Below are positions 17,485 through 27,234 of a stretch of DNA of 64,000 nucleotides, piece by piece; positions within the stretch are counted from its first letter, which is position 1, and each line of letters opens with the position of its first letter. Below the pieces are notes generated by a model. That model had not been told where the DNA came from. It worked only from the letters and a program-made list of their open reading frames with translations, and did not search any database. Location of the stretch: positions 62,001-126,000 of the forward strand of contig NZ_JAERJD010000003.1 in assembly GCF_018257795.1 (NCBI RefSeq). Direction: 5' to 3'. Source of the DNA: Citrobacter sp. JGM124. Its GTDB lineage: Bacteria > Pseudomonadota > Gammaproteobacteria > Enterobacterales > Enterobacteriaceae. Made by a program: the position numbers and the translations under genes.

Positions 17485-18624
17485 ATGGATTGCGCGCTTT
17501 ATGACGCGGATCGCTGTCACTCCTGTCAATGGCTGAAACAACCCATTGCCGATCAACTCGCCGCGAAGATGGATAATCTTCATCAGCTACTCCATGGGAT
17601 GGCGATAACGCACAACTATCCCCCGGTCAGTGGTCCAGAACGTGCGTTTCGTAACAAAGCTAAAATGGTCGTCAGTGGCAGTGTTGAACGGCCACTGCTT
17701 GGTATGTTGCATCGTAATGGCACACCTGAAGATTTGACCGAATGCCCCCTGTATCCACCTTCCTTTGCTTCCGTATTCAGTGAGCTTAAACCTTTCATTG
17801 CACGTGTGGGGCTGACACCTTATAACGTTGCGCGAAAAAGGGGTGAGTTGAAATATATACTGATAACAGAGAGCCAGTTGGATGGCGGGATCATGCTGCG
17901 CTTTGTCTTGCGTTCCGAAGCAAAGGTTGAGGCTTTACAGCGCTCACTACCTGAATTGCAGGCCCGGCTACCCCAGCTCAAAACGGTTTCCGTCAATATT
18001 CAGCCCGTGCATATGGCTATTATGGAAGGGGAACTGGAAATTCCGCTGACAGCAGAACAGGCCCTTGCAGAAAATTTCAATAGTGTGCCGTTATTTATTC
18101 GCCCACAAAGTTTTTTCCAGACGAATCCGCACGTAGCTTCAGCATTATATGCGACGGCCAGAGACTGGGTTCGGGAGCTATCTGTAAAACATATGTGGGA
18201 TCTGTTTTGCGGGGTGGGAGGCTTTGGCCTGCATTGTGCCGCCCCTGAAATGAAACTCACAGGTATTGAAATTGCCCCGCAAGCTATTGCCTGTGCCCAG
18301 CGTTCAGCGGCCTTATTGGGGCTGAAAAATATTCAATTTCAGGCGCTGGATTCCACGGCTTTTGCTACCGGACAGCAGCAGAATATGCCGGATCTGGTAC
18401 TGGTGAATCCGCCTCGTCGTGGTATTGGCCCCGCTTTGTGTGACTATTTGAGTGAAATGCGTCCACCCTTTATTGTCTATTCCAGCTGCAATGCTGAAAC
18501 GATGGCCCGGGATCTCAGAATGTTGCCTGATTATCATATCCAGCGGATCCAATTATTTGATATGTTCCCGCACACCGCCCACTACGAAGTGCTGGTGCTA
18601 TTGATTCGTCATGACAAGGGGTAA
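17485..18624 (+). CDS. rlmC: 23S rRNA (uracil-747-C5)-methyltransferase RlmC
   Basis: This 379-residue enzyme methylates U747 of 23S rRNA with S-adenosylmethionine. The iron-sulphur cluster ligands C3, C11, C14 and C87 are present, the SAM site is visible ([16 protein letters not shown]) and the catalytic nucleophile lies in [10 protein letters not shown] (C335). LVNPPRRG, the motif IV of this family, is also present. It lacks the TRAM domain, as expected for RlmC. It follows ybjO by 48 bases as in E. coli and is convergent with artJ across a shared terminator. Confidence 0.95.
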   Translation: MDCALYDADRCHSCQWLKQPIADQLAAKMDNLHQLLHGMAITHNYPPVSGPERAFRNKAKMVVSGSVERPLLGMLHRNGTPEDLTECPLYPPSFASVFSELKPFIARVGLTPYNVARKRGELKYILITESQLDGGIMLRFVLRSEAKVEALQRSLPELQARLPQLKTVSVNIQPVHMAIMEGELEIPLTAEQALAENFNSVPLFIRPQSFFQTNPHVASALYATARDWVRELSVKHMWDLFCGVGGFGLHCAAPEMKLTGIEIAPQAIACAQRSAALLGLKNIQFQALDSTAFATGQQQNMPDLVLVNPPRRGIGPALCDYLSEMRPPFIVYSSCNAETMARDLRMLPDYHIQRIQLFDMFPHTAHYEVLVLLIRHDKG

Positions 18625-18627
18625 CAC

Positions 18628-18664
18628 AGTGCATCCCCCTCTTCAGGGGAATGCACTCTCTTAT
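18628..18664. terminator. Terminator between convergent rlmC and artJ
   Basis: AGTGCAT-C-CCCCT, loop CTTC, AGGGG-A-ATGCACT (18628-18657) forms a strong stem with one mismatch, followed by CTCTTATTTT on the plus strand. It ends rlmC and may also serve artJ. Confidence 0.75.
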
Positions 18665-18677
18665 TTTACCCGGGGGA

Positions 18678-19409
18678 TTATTGCGGGAACCATTTATCAT
18701 TAATTTTTTGATAGGTGCCATCAGCTTTAATGGCCGCCAGGGCGTTATTCAGTTTTTCTAATAACGCTGGATTATCTGGGCGAACGGCAATGCCCAGACC
18801 GGTGCCAAAGTATTCTGGATCAGTGACATGTTCACCGACAGTACCCAGCTGAGGGTTGGTTTTTAGCCATTCATTCACGACTGCAGTATCACCAAATACC
18901 CCATCGATACGGCCATTTTTTAAGTCAATAAAAGCATTCTGGTAGCTGTCATAGGCCACAGTATTCACTTCAGGGTGTTTGTCATGAATAAATTTCTGAT
19001 GTGTTGTACCATTTTCCAGACCAATACGTTTACCCTTCAAGGCGGCAAAAGAGTCATATGCCCCTTTTTTGGCGATCACGACTGCTGAATTTTCATAATA
19101 AGGGGCAGTGAAAGAGACTTGCCTGGCACGCTCTGGGGTGATGTCCATCCCCGAAATAACTGCATCATATTTACGGAACTTCAGGGCAGGGATCAGACTG
19201 TCGAATGGGTTATTGGTAAAAGTACATTCAGCCTGCATTTGTTTGCATAGCGCCTTTGCCAAATCGATATCAAAACCGACGATTTGGTTACTGGCATCCA
19301 GAGATTCAAAAGGGGGATAGGTTGCGGAGGAAGCAAAGTTGATTTTGTCAGCTGCGCTAGCATTGAAGGCGGCTGTGGCTAATAAGGCGGCTAACAGTAA
19401 CTTCTTCAT
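18678..19409 (-). CDS. artJ: Arginine-binding periplasmic protein ArtJ
   Basis: This 243-residue SBP_bac_3 protein has a Sec signal peptide (MKKLLLAALLATAAFNASAA). The mature protein binds L-arginine for the ArtPQM ABC importer. Family marks include [36 protein letters not shown], and the C-terminal DGTYQKINDKWF. It is separated from artM by its own promoter region with an ARG-box-like site (19476-19493) and lies after the artPIQM terminator. This matches E. coli, where artJ is a separate, ArgR-repressed unit. It is about two-thirds identical to ArtI by eye. Confidence 0.95.
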   Translation of the reverse strand: MKKLLLAALLATAAFNASAADKINFASSATYPPFESLDASNQIVGFDIDLAKALCKQMQAECTFTNNPFDSLIPALKFRKYDAVISGMDITPERARQVSFTAPYYENSAVVIAKKGAYDSFAALKGKRIGLENGTTHQKFIHDKHPEVNTVAYDSYQNAFIDLKNGRIDGVFGDTAVVNEWLKTNPQLGTVGEHVTDPEYFGTGLGIAVRPDNPALLEKLNNALAAIKADGTYQKINDKWFPQ

Positions 19410-19475
19410 GGGGGCTCCAGTCTATAGGTATGATGATTTAATCACCGTTTCAGGCGTTATGTAACCATGCCAGCA

Positions 19476-19493
19476 AATGAATTTATATGCAAT
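19476..19493. promoter_or_regulatory. Candidate ARG box (ArgR site) before artJ
   Basis: AATGAATTTATATGCAAT matches the ArgR consensus core GAAT-4-AT(T)CA with one mismatch in the conserved part, 67-84 bases before the artJ start. AT-rich sequence following it could hold the second box of a tandem pair. Confidence 0.5.
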
Positions 19494-19520
19494 AAATATG
19501 TATTATTATTTATTTTAAGG

Positions 19521-19549
19521 TAAAAAAAAACGAGGCGTTTATCCTCGTT
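19521..19549 (-). terminator. Terminator of the artPIQM operon
   Basis: On the minus strand AACGAGG pairs with CCTCGTT (7 bp), followed directly by a run of nine T. It lies 25 bases after the artM stop and separates artM from artJ. Confidence 0.85.
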
Positions 19550-19573
19550 CTTTTGCGTGGGTATGTCTCTTAA

Positions 19574-20242
19574 TCAGTTACGGCGTTCAAATGCCAGCGC
19601 TCGGCGTTCAATTAAGCGCATCATCAGGGTCAGTAACCCGTTAACCACTAAATAGACAATTCCTGCGGCGCCAAATACGGAAACATCATAGGTTCGTCCA
19701 TACAGTTGCTGGGCATAACCCATTACTTCCATCAGGGTAATGGTATAAGCCAGTGAAGTGCTCTTGAATACCAGCACGACTTCGTTAGAGTAGGACGATA
19801 GCGCACGTTTAAAAGCGTAAGGTAACAAAATCGCTAAGGTACTTTTCTTGCTCATTCCCAGTGCGCTACAGGATTGCCACTGACCTTCTGGTATGGCACG
19901 AATCGCCCCGTGGAATAATAAAGTAGTATAAGCGGCACTGTTTAATGACAAGGCTATTAAGGCACATAACCATGGCTCAGAGAGCCAGCTCCAGATTAAC
20001 GGATAGTGCTGAAGTGACGGAAACTGGCCTGGACCGTAGTAGATCAGGAAGATCTGTACCAATAACGGAGTCCCGGTAAAGAGCGTGATATAGCCACGCA
20101 CCAGCAAACTCAGAACGGGGGTTTTTAAGGTCAGAATCACCGTGAATACCAGCGACAACAGCAATGCCAGAACAATCGACGCTGCGGTAAGTGTCAGGCT
20201 GGTATGCAGGCCTTTCATCAGCTCAGGTAAAAACTCGAGCAT
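19574..20242 (-). CDS. artM: Arginine ABC transporter permease ArtM
   Basis: This 222-residue inner-membrane permease of the HisM/GlnP type has the same length as E. coli ArtM. The conserved EAA loop reads EGQWQSCSALGMSKKSTLAILLPYAFKRA in the cytoplasmic loop that contacts ArtP. Multiple helices surround it (LVFTVILTLKTPVLSLLV; LVVNGLLTLMMRL). Its ATG overlaps the artQ stop by one base (TGATG), so the two permeases are translationally coupled. It is the last gene of artPIQM and is followed by a strong terminator. Confidence 0.95.
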   Translation of the reverse strand: MLEFLPELMKGLHTSLTLTAASIVLALLLSLVFTVILTLKTPVLSLLVRGYITLFTGTPLLVQIFLIYYGPGQFPSLQHYPLIWSWLSEPWLCALIALSLNSAAYTTLLFHGAIRAIPEGQWQSCSALGMSKKSTLAILLPYAFKRALSSYSNEVVLVFKSTSLAYTITLMEVMGYAQQLYGRTYDVSVFGAAGIVYLVVNGLLTLMMRLIERRALAFERRN

Positions 20243-20958
20243 CAGCTGGGCCTCCGTTCAAAACGAGTCGCACGTAAATCAATGCGCTTTAAAATGTACT
20301 GACTCAGCAAGGTAATCACCAGATAAATCGCCGCTGCAATCACATACCAGGTAAAAGGCTCCTGGGTACGGGTAGCAATGCTTTTGGTTTGTAGCATCAG
20401 GTCATTAACGCTTATCAGCGAAACCAGAGCAGTATCCTTCAGTAATACCAGCCACTGATTACCCAGCCCGGGTAGTGCATGACGCCACATTTGTGGCATG
20501 ACCAGGCGAAAGAAAATAGCTGATTTAGACAGACCCAAAGCCTGGCCTGATTCCCACTGTCCTGTTGGAACCGCTTTCAGTGCACCACGCAGAGTTTGTG
20601 AAGCATACGCTGCATAGAGTAAAGAGAGTGCGATAACCCCACACAGGAATGGGCTGACATCAAAATTGCTGATAGGTATCTGAATGGGGAAAGTAACGAA
20701 CCCCAGATTGACGGTGAATCCGTCAGAAAGAATCAGTAATATTTGCGAAGAGCCGAAATAAATAAACAAGACCACCAGAATCTCAGGCAGGCCGCGCAGG
20801 ACAGTCACCAGCGCCGTGGCCGTCCAGGCAAGCGGGCGACATTTTGTTAATTCCCACACAGCAAAAAACATTGCCAGTGCCAGGCCCACTATTAACGCGC
20901 AAACGGCAAGGCCGACGGTCATACCGGCGGCACTTGCTAATGGAAAAAATTCATTCAT
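20242..20958 (-). CDS. artQ: Arginine ABC transporter permease ArtQ
   Basis: This 238-residue permease partner of ArtM starts [20 protein letters not shown], as in E. coli. The EAA loop reads [30 protein letters not shown]. An in-frame ATG at 20982 would overlap artI, so the start at 20958 fits both length and spacing. Its end overlaps artM. ArtQ and ArtM form the membrane channel for arginine delivered by ArtI or ArtJ. Confidence 0.95.
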   Translation of the reverse strand: MNEFFPLASAAGMTVGLAVCALIVGLALAMFFAVWELTKCRPLAWTATALVTVLRGLPEILVVLFIYFGSSQILLILSDGFTVNLGFVTFPIQIPISNFDVSPFLCGVIALSLLYAAYASQTLRGALKAVPTGQWESGQALGLSKSAIFFRLVMPQMWRHALPGLGNQWLVLLKDTALVSLISVNDLMLQTKSIATRTQEPFTWYVIAAAIYLVITLLSQYILKRIDLRATRFERRPS

Positions 20959-20966
20959 CGAATAGA

Positions 20967-21698
20967 TTACTTCTGGAACCATTTGTCATAGATAGCCTGG
21001 TAGGTGCCATCCTGTTTCAGTTTTGCCAGTGCCGCATTCAGTTTAGTTTGCAGCTCCGTGTTGCCCTGACGTACCGCAATGCCCAGTCCAGTACCGAAGT
21101 AATCTTTGTCGGTAACTTTATCGCCTACGGGGGCCAGATTTGAACCGTCTTTCAACCATTCAGTGACTACCGCCGTGTCACCAAATACGGCATCGATGCG
21201 GCCACTTTGCAGATCAAGTTTGGCATTCTGGTAGCTGTCGTAAGGGCTGGTTTTAATTTCCGGATGCTTATCGGTAATAAATTTCTGATGGGTTGTTCCA
21301 TTCTGAACACCCACTTTTTTGCCTTTTAATGAGGCGATATCCGCATTTTTGCCTTTCTGGCCAACGAACAGGGCTGAATTGTCGTAGTAAGGGTTGGTGA
21401 ACAGCACCTGTTTTTGACGCTCAGGAGTGATATCCATACCCGCCATAACCACATCGAAACGACGGAATTTCAAACCAGGGATCAGGCTATCAAATGCCTG
21501 GTTGCTGAAAGTACAGGTGGCATCAATCTCTTTACACAGTGCATTCGCTAAATCAACATCAAAACCCACGATTTGGTTATTGGCATCAATAGACTCAAAC
21601 GGAGGGTATGAGGCTTCAGTTGCAAAACGCAGAGTTTCCGCAGCAGTTGCTGAGAACGTCACGGCAGCTAACAGTGTGGCCAACAGAACTTTTTTCAT
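20967..21698 (-). CDS. artI: Periplasmic binding protein ArtI
   Basis: This 243-residue SBP_bac_3 protein has the signal peptide [20 protein letters not shown]. The fold marks match Art[35 protein letters not shown] and [15 protein letters not shown] chose the ATG at 21698 rather than one at 21719, which would sit on the artP stop and precede the signal peptide by seven residues. It is the second gene of artPIQM. The ligand of E. coli ArtI is not firmly established; arginine is likely. Confidence 0.93.
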   Translation of the reverse strand: MKKVLLATLLAAVTFSATAAETLRFATEASYPPFESIDANNQIVGFDVDLANALCKEIDATCTFSNQAFDSLIPGLKFRRFDVVMAGMDITPERQKQVLFTNPYYDNSALFVGQKGKNADIASLKGKKVGVQNGTTHQKFITDKHPEIKTSPYDSYQNAKLDLQSGRIDAVFGDTAVVTEWLKDGSNLAPVGDKVTDKDYFGTGLGIAVRQGNTELQTKLNAALAKLKQDGTYQAIYDKWFQK

Positions 21699-21718
21699 TG
21701 TCGTTTTCCCGTCCAACA

Positions 21719-22447
21719 TCAGTGAGAGAGATAAGATTTAAAAGCATCGGTTTGCGGGTGACTAAAGCAGCTCGCATCACCTTGTTCAACAATATGGCCA
21801 TTTTCCATATAGATAACACGACTGGCTGTTTTGCGTGCAACTTCCACTTCGTGCGTGACAATGACCTGAGTAATTTTGGTTTCTGCCAATTCGTTAATGA
21901 TACTGACTATTTGTGCCGTAATTTCAGGATCCAGTGCCGCCGTCGGTTCATCAAATAACAGCACTTGGGGTTCCATCATCAACGCACGTGCAATCGCGAC
22001 GCGTTGCTGTTGCCCACCCGACAGATGTAGTGGATAACGATCGATATAAGGCGTCAGACGCAGGCGATCCAGTAATTTATTCGCGCGTTCACGAGCCTTT
22101 TCTTTGCTTAGGCCCAACACCCGGCAAGGGGCTTCAGTCAGGTTATCCAGTACACTCAGATGTGGCCAGAGATTATATTGCTGGAAAACCATCCCTACAT
22201 TTTGACGCAACTCGCGAATCGCTTTATCGCCAGGTGTTTTGGAGAAATCAAAGGTGTTACCCGCAATACTCAAGGTACCAGAGCGTGGCATCTCCAGTAA
22301 ATTAAGGACGCGCAACAGGGAACTTTTACCCGCGCCACTTGGGCCCAGCAACACCAGTGTTTCACCCTGCGGGCAGTTCAGTGTTATATCAAATAGCGCC
22401 TGATGGGCACCATAGAAGCAGTTAATGCCGTTTAGTTGAATACTCAT
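21719..22447 (-). CDS. artP: Arginine ABC transporter ATPase ArtP
   Basis: This 242-residue ABC ATPase powers arginine import. Walker A is GPSGAGKSS, the signature [17 protein letters not shown], Walker [15 protein letters not shown], and the switch His lies in VIVTHE. The start [14 protein letters not shown] at 22447 gives the exact E. coli length; a longer frame reaching 22657 adds a non-conserved, unlikely extension. It is the first gene of the operon. An ARG-box-like site lies at 22500-22517. Confidence 0.95.
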   Translation of the reverse strand: MSIQLNGINCFYGAHQALFDITLNCPQGETLVLLGPSGAGKSSLLRVLNLLEMPRSGTLSIAGNTFDFSKTPGDKAIRELRQNVGMVFQQYNLWPHLSVLDNLTEAPCRVLGLSKEKARERANKLLDRLRLTPYIDRYPLHLSGGQQQRVAIARALMMEPQVLLFDEPTAALDPEITAQIVSIINELAETKITQVIVTHEVEVARKTASRVIYMENGHIVEQGDASCFSHPQTDAFKSYLSH

Positions 22448-22835
22448 GGATTGCGGTTTGCGGTTGAATAGCTCATTGAAGTAGAAAAGGGTACCTTTAA
22501 CAGAATAGTTATGCAATCTTTGCGCGTTAAATCTTAAAATAAACCGATTTTCTTTCTTAAAATTAGCACAAAATAACGGCTGATGTTGGGGAATCCGGGT
22601 AAAATTGTTAATCATAATCGGTCCCTTTTTCAGGTGAACGTTACGATAGTGGGCCAATAATTTACAGTCAGGGCAGGTGTCTGGTTGCTGAGGCTATTCA
22701 CGCCCTGCGCCCATGTCACAACACAGAATCGTTCCCGCTATATGCTGATTGCATCCATCACCGGTTACTTAGCCATAATCGAAAGGGGCAAGGGGCGTTT
22801 TATGATCATGGTATTTGGATAAGAAAGAGGCAGGT
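22448..22835. promoter_or_regulatory. Divergent artP/amiD control region
   Basis: These 388 bases separate artP (minus) from amiD (plus). ACAGAATAGTTATGCAAT at 22500-22517 partly fits an ARG box (GAAT and AT-CA cores with mismatches), as expected for ArgR repression of artPIQM. No other element stands out. Confidence 0.4.
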
Positions 22836-23666
22836 ATGTTCTCACGGAAGATATTATGGTGTGCTGTGTTTGTACTGGTGGGGTGTGTCGGGCGACCTGG
22901 CATTATCGATAAAGGCGCTTACCAAGTTGACCAGCGTCAGGGGGCACAAGCGGCTTTCCCCCGAATTAAAATGCTCGTGATTCACTATACTGCGGATGAC
23001 TTCCAGAGGTCATTAAAAACCCTGACGGGACAAGATGTCAGTGCCCATTACCTGATCCCTGCAAAGCCCCCTCGGCTGGCGGGTAAACCCATTATTTGGC
23101 AACTGGTTCCTGAACAGCAGCTTGCCTGGCATGCTGGGGTGAGTTTCTGGCGTGGTCAGCAGCGCATTAATGATATTTCAGTCGGTATTGAATTGGAAAA
23201 TTTGGGTTTTACCCAGGAAGCGGGAACGAAGCGGTTTCACCCTTTTGAACCTTCCCAAATAGCTGTTCTGGAAACATTGCTGCCAGAGATTATCGAACGT
23301 TATCAAATCCCGCCACAAAACGTGGTGGCGCACAGTGATATCGCGCCCCAGCGTAAAGTTGATCCTGGGCCGTTATTTCCCTGGCGGCAGCTGGCGGAAC
23401 GAGGTATTGGTGCCTGGCCTGATCCACAGCGTGTGGCTTTTTACCTGAATGGGCGATCACCTTATGAGCCAGTAGAGCAAGCGTCTCTTCTTGATTTGCT
23501 GACAGCTTATGGCTATCAGGTTGAACCAGGAATGACGCCAGTACAGCTGCGGCAGGTTATTGCCGCGTTTCAGATGCATTTCCGCCCGCAGAACTACAGT
23601 GGTCAGGCAGATGCTGAATCTGAGGCAGTGGTGCGAGCACTACTAGAGAAGTACGGTAAGGGCTAA
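22836..23666 (+). CDS. amiD: N-acetylmuramoyl-L-alanine amidase AmiD, outer-membrane lipoprotein
   Basis: This 276-residue enzyme equals E. coli AmiD in length. The lipobox VLVGC puts the lipidated cysteine at C17, anchoring the enzyme in the outer membrane facing the periplasm. The amidase_2 domain has zinc ligand H50 (VIHYTADD), the SVGIELEN catalytic region and HSDIAPQRKVDPG with the remaining ligands. A C-terminal helical peptidoglycan-binding-like domain (AFQMHF) follows. It cleaves the amide between MurNAc and L-Ala, including in anhydro-muropeptides, for wall recycling. The ATG at 22836 follows AGAGGCAGGT and gives the family length, so the upstream TTG at 22815 was not used. It is convergent with ybjS, with 3 bases between the stops. 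Confidence 0.93.
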   Translation: MFSRKILWCAVFVLVGCVGRPGIIDKGAYQVDQRQGAQAAFPRIKMLVIHYTADDFQRSLKTLTGQDVSAHYLIPAKPPRLAGKPIIWQLVPEQQLAWHAGVSFWRGQQRINDISVGIELENLGFTQEAGTKRFHPFEPSQIAVLETLLPEIIERYQIPPQNVVAHSDIAPQRKVDPGPLFPWRQLAERGIGAWPDPQRVAFYLNGRSPYEPVEQASLLDLLTAYGYQVEPGMTPVQLRQVIAAFQMHFRPQNYSGQADAESEAVVRALLEKYGKG

Positions 23667-23669
23667 TCA

Positions 23670-24680
23670 CTAACGACGGTGCAGGGTGCCGTGATCCTTG
23701 AGCCATAATGCCGTGCGCCGGATCCCTTCGTCCAGAGAGACCACAGGCTGATAGTCGAGTTCTTTTTCTGCCCGTGTGATATCCAGAGTAAAGTCAAAGT
23801 GCAGTTTAGAGACGCCATAATGGGTCAGAACCGGTTCTTTGGCCGAATTGTTATTAAAGCGCTCCATACTACGGGCAACAATATCCAGCATTGGATAGGG
23901 CACGGAACGAATGCGGCAAGGAATAGCCAGCTCGTCGATCAGTTTTTGCACGATACTGCGCAGGGAACGAGATTCGTTATTGGTAATATTGTAAGCCCTG
24001 CCAGACGGCAACTGCTTCATTTTTGTGGCCTGCCACATGGCATGAACGGCATTTTCTACATAGGTCATATCCACAAACGCCTCTCCTCCACGTGGCAAAA
24101 GCACACTACCGTAGTGACGCATCATGTTGACCAGCCGTGGGAAAAAAACGTTATCGTGTGCGCCAAACAGGCTTTGTGGCCGTAAAATGGTAAAACGCGT
24201 ACCGGGGTTAGACTGGGCCAGGACTTGAATGACAGCCTCACTGTTGGCTTTGCTCCGGGCAAAAGCGTTGGCAAAACGTAAAGGCCGGTAATCTTCCTGG
24301 ATATTGCGATGGTGATGATAGTCAAAATAGAGTGAGGGGGAGGAGATATGCACAAAATTTTGTACGCCCCAGGCCACGGCCCATTCTCCCAGGCGTCGGG
24401 TTGACCGGACATTCGCCAAATCAAAGGCTTCCTGGGTTCCCCAGGGGGACGTGAAACTTGAGCAGTGCCAAAGTGTATCAACATTAGCAAGCAGAGCTTT
24501 GGCTTGTGATGAAATGAGTGTCGTCAGGTCAGCGTGAATGAATTCTGCGCCCATTTTTTGTAACAGGGGGCCCATTGCTTTATTTTGCCCGGTTGCCCGT
24601 ACACTAATACCCTTTGCGCATAAATAATCCACCGCATTACGACCTAAACCGCTGGTGGCGCCCGTGACCAGTACCTTCAT
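23670..24680 (-). CDS. ybjS: NAD(P)-dependent SDR-family protein YbjS
   Basis: This 336-residue extended short-chain dehydrogenase/reductase matches E. coli YbjS (337). The nucleotide-binding GATSGLG motif is at the N-terminus, and the SDR catalytic pattern SSPSLYF ... ARSK supplies Tyr/Lys-type residues in the middle. The substrate is unknown. The ATG at 24680 is preferred; a TTG three codons upstream is possible. It follows ybjT on the same strand as in E. coli. Confidence 0.9.
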   Translation of the reverse strand: MKVLVTGATSGLGRNAVDYLCAKGISVRATGQNKAMGPLLQKMGAEFIHADLTTLISSQAKALLANVDTLWHCSSFTSPWGTQEAFDLANVRSTRRLGEWAVAWGVQNFVHISSPSLYFDYHHHRNIQEDYRPLRFANAFARSKANSEAVIQVLAQSNPGTRFTILRPQSLFGAHDNVFFPRLVNMMRHYGSVLLPRGGEAFVDMTYVENAVHAMWQATKMKQLPSGRAYNITNNESRSLRSIVQKLIDELAIPCRIRSVPYPMLDIVARSMERFNNNSAKEPVLTHYGVSKLHFDFTLDITRAEKELDYQPVVSLDEGIRRTALWLKDHGTLHRR

Positions 24681-24768
24681 GTTGCTCAACTTAGATGGGG
24701 AAAATTAACGAGGGTTATTTTTCCGTGAAATAACCCAGTACGCAATCAAAATCCTGAAAGATTCGTGG

Positions 24769-26156
24769 CTATTTTATCTTCGCAGCAGAATTATTTTCCG
24801 CCAAAGAGATAATTTTATGTGCCATTCCTCTAAAGATAAACAGATGTGCCGGGCTCATCACTAACCAATAGAGCAGTCCTGGCATGCCTGCAGGATGCCA
24901 CCATGCACGTACATCCAGCTGGCGCTGCTTTCCCAGGTTGGTAAGGCGGAAGGTGAGTCGCCCCAACCCGGGGGCTTTCATGCCAAAGAGCAGGGTGAGC
25001 TCCTGTCCGGGCGCCCGGTAGGCAGTTTATGACCCAGTACTCTGTCCATTAGCGCACGAATCTTCCATAATGTATTACCAAAAAAATAGCCGTGATCACC
25101 GCCCAGCTGATTAATCACCTGCCATAAAGACTCAAGGCTGGCACTGGTGGTCAGCGTGCAACCGGCCTGCTTGGGAAAGAAACCATAATCAGGCTGCCAG
25201 CGATTAATCGCCTGGGGATCATTCCCCCAGTTTAGCGCATCAGAGAGTTTATACTGGTCATTCAGCGCACAGCGAACCGCCTCATCGAAAGGAATCAGGG
25301 ATTGTGGGATCAACTGACGCAGTTGCTGATCATCCGCCAGTAAGTCATGTTTCAGCCCTTGAATCAGCGCCCTGGCAAGGGTCGGGGGTACGGAAGTTAT
25401 CAGGCTAAGAAATTTTACTGAAATCCAGCGGACCGGGAAGGGCAGTGGGATCAAGGGGCGGTGGCGACCACTTATCACCATAAAACGCTCAAACTGTTGT
25501 TGGTAGCTGAGTATTTCTGGCCCGGCGGCTTCCAAAATACGATGTGTGGGGCCAAGGTTATCCAGCAAATGCAGCAGATAATAAAGTAAGTTATCCAGTG
25601 CGATCGGCATGGTACGTGAACGAACCCAGCGAGGGGGGGTTAATACCGGCAGGTTGTAGACCATATCCCGCATGACTTCAAATGCGGCGGAACCAGAACC
25701 AATAACAATCCCGGCTCGGAGTTCCGTCACAGGAATGCCGGTGTCGCGTAAAATATCTCCCGTCAGTTGTCGTGCCCGTAAATGAGCCGAGTGATCAGAC
25801 GTTTTGCCCTGTAGCGAACTGAGGAAAATAATTTGTTTTACTGGGTATTGTCTGAGTGCTTCCCTGAGCCGGGTAGCCGCCTGCTGTTCACGTAAGAGAA
25901 AATCGTCCCCGTCTCCCATGCTGTGCACCAGGTAGTAAAGTATTTCCACCTGCTTCAGTAAGTTCAGGGGAAACACAGGATCATGCAGATCGACTCTCTG
26001 GTATTCAACGCCAGCCGTGGATTGTTTTTTGATAGCATCAATATGACGGGCGGCTGCTATTACTTGATGCCCGGCACCTGACAGCCGGGCAATAAGGTAT
26101 CGGCCAATATAACCACTGGCACCCAATACCAAAATCCGTTTCGATGTTGACATCAT
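24769..26156 (-). pseudogene. ybjT: YbjT, SDR-like protein split by an internal deletion
   Basis: The first frame (26156 to 24978, 392 residues) has the NAD-binding GASGYIGR motif and follows E. coli YbjT through [17 protein letters not shown], then changes to DRSSPCSLA and stops. The rest of YbjT resumes in another frame with [18 protein letters not shown] and runs to 24769 ([11 protein letters not shown]). Relative to E. coli YbjT about 22 residues between GRP and LTLLFG are missing, so a deletion of roughly 65-75 bases at about 25020 also broke the frame. The DUF2867 C-terminal domain is thus separated from the Rossmann domain. A truncated protein could still be made. Its start overlaps no other gene and lies 3 bases after ltaE. 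Confidence 0.8.
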
Positions 26157-26159
26157 CAG

Positions 26160-27170
26160 TTACCTGGATGACTGCCGCAGAAAGTCACGCCAGTGGGCCA
26201 CAACCTCTGCCAGCTGTTCTCGGCTGACATCAAGATGTGTCACCAGCCTCATATTGGCATTGGCACTGATAATGATGTTGCGCTCACTCATAAACTGGGT
26301 AAAGGCTTTTACATCCCCGGCGGGCATACGAACAAATACCATATTGGTATCCTGGCGAATGACCTGGACGCCTGTTTCTTTCAGCTCACTCGCCAGCCAG
26401 AGTGCATTGTCATGGTCAGTTTGTAAGCGGTTGATATTATTTTCCAGCGCATACAGACCCGCGGCGGCCAGAATACCCGACTGACGCATACCGCCGCCGA
26501 CCATTTTACGCCAGCGATTAGCCCGCTGAATGTAGTCATGACTGCCCACCAGCAAGGAACCCGCTGGGGTCCCCAGGCCTTTAGAGAGACAGAGTGTGAA
26601 GGAGTCGCAATAACGGGTGATTTCTTCCAGCGAGCAGCCATAAGCCACGACGGCATTGTACAACCTGGCCCCGTCAATATGCAGGGCGAGTTTATGCTCA
26701 CGCGTAAACTCAAAAGCTTGCTGAAAATACTCCCGTGGCAGCACCTTGCCATTATGGGTGTTTTCCAGACTGAGTAATCTTGTCCGGGCGAAATGAATAT
26801 CGTCGGGTTTGATTTTTGCCGCAACCTTGTCCAGTGGAAGCGTACCATCCGGGCTGGCATCAATCGGTTGTGGCTGGATACTGCCTAACACTGCAGCTCC
26901 GCCCGCCTCATAGAGATAATTATGGGCGACCTGACCCACAATATATTCTTCTCCACGTTCACAATGCGTCAGTAAGGCCACAAGATTGGCCTGGGTTCCG
27001 GTAGGTAAGAAAAGTGCCGCTTCTTTACCGCTCAGTTTAGCAACAACCTCCTGCAACTGATTAACCGTCGGGTCATCGCCATAAACATCGTCCCCGGTGG
27101 GGGCTGTCATCATACGTTCCAGCATGGCACGACTTGGGCGGGTCACGGTATCACTGCGTAGATCTATCAT
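26160..27170 (-). CDS. ltaE: Low-specificity L-threonine aldolase
   Basis: This 336-residue PLP enzyme cleaves L-threonine and L-allo-threonine to glycine and acetaldehyde. The sequence shows MIDLRSDTVTRPS, GDDVYGDDPTVN, THNGKVLPRE, LHIDGARLYNA, and SLCLSKGLG-type context (LCLSKGLGTPAGS) holding the Schiff-base lysine. The ATG at 27170 follows AAAGGA and gives the E. coli-like length (333); an upstream in-frame ATG at 27197 lacks support. It is the second gene after poxB, followed by ybjT, as in E. coli. Confidence 0.95.
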   Translation of the reverse strand: MIDLRSDTVTRPSRAMLERMMTAPTGDDVYGDDPTVNQLQEVVAKLSGKEAALFLPTGTQANLVALLTHCERGEEYIVGQVAHNYLYEAGGAAVLGSIQPQPIDASPDGTLPLDKVAAKIKPDDIHFARTRLLSLENTHNGKVLPREYFQQAFEFTREHKLALHIDGARLYNAVVAYGCSLEEITRYCDSFTLCLSKGLGTPAGSLLVGSHDYIQRANRWRKMVGGGMRQSGILAAAGLYALENNINRLQTDHDNALWLASELKETGVQVIRQDTNMVFVRMPAGDVKAFTQFMSERNIIISANANMRLVTHLDVSREQLAEVVAHWRDFLRQSSR

Positions 27171-27234
27171 GGGGAGTCCTTTAATAGGGATGAACACCTG
27201 AAACAGGTTCAGGTGTTCAGAGTAACGGGTTGTA

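Noticed and set aside
24769-24981. Separate 70-residue gene after ybjT
   Set aside because: Its sequence is the expected C-terminus of YbjT in another frame, so it is part of the broken ybjT.
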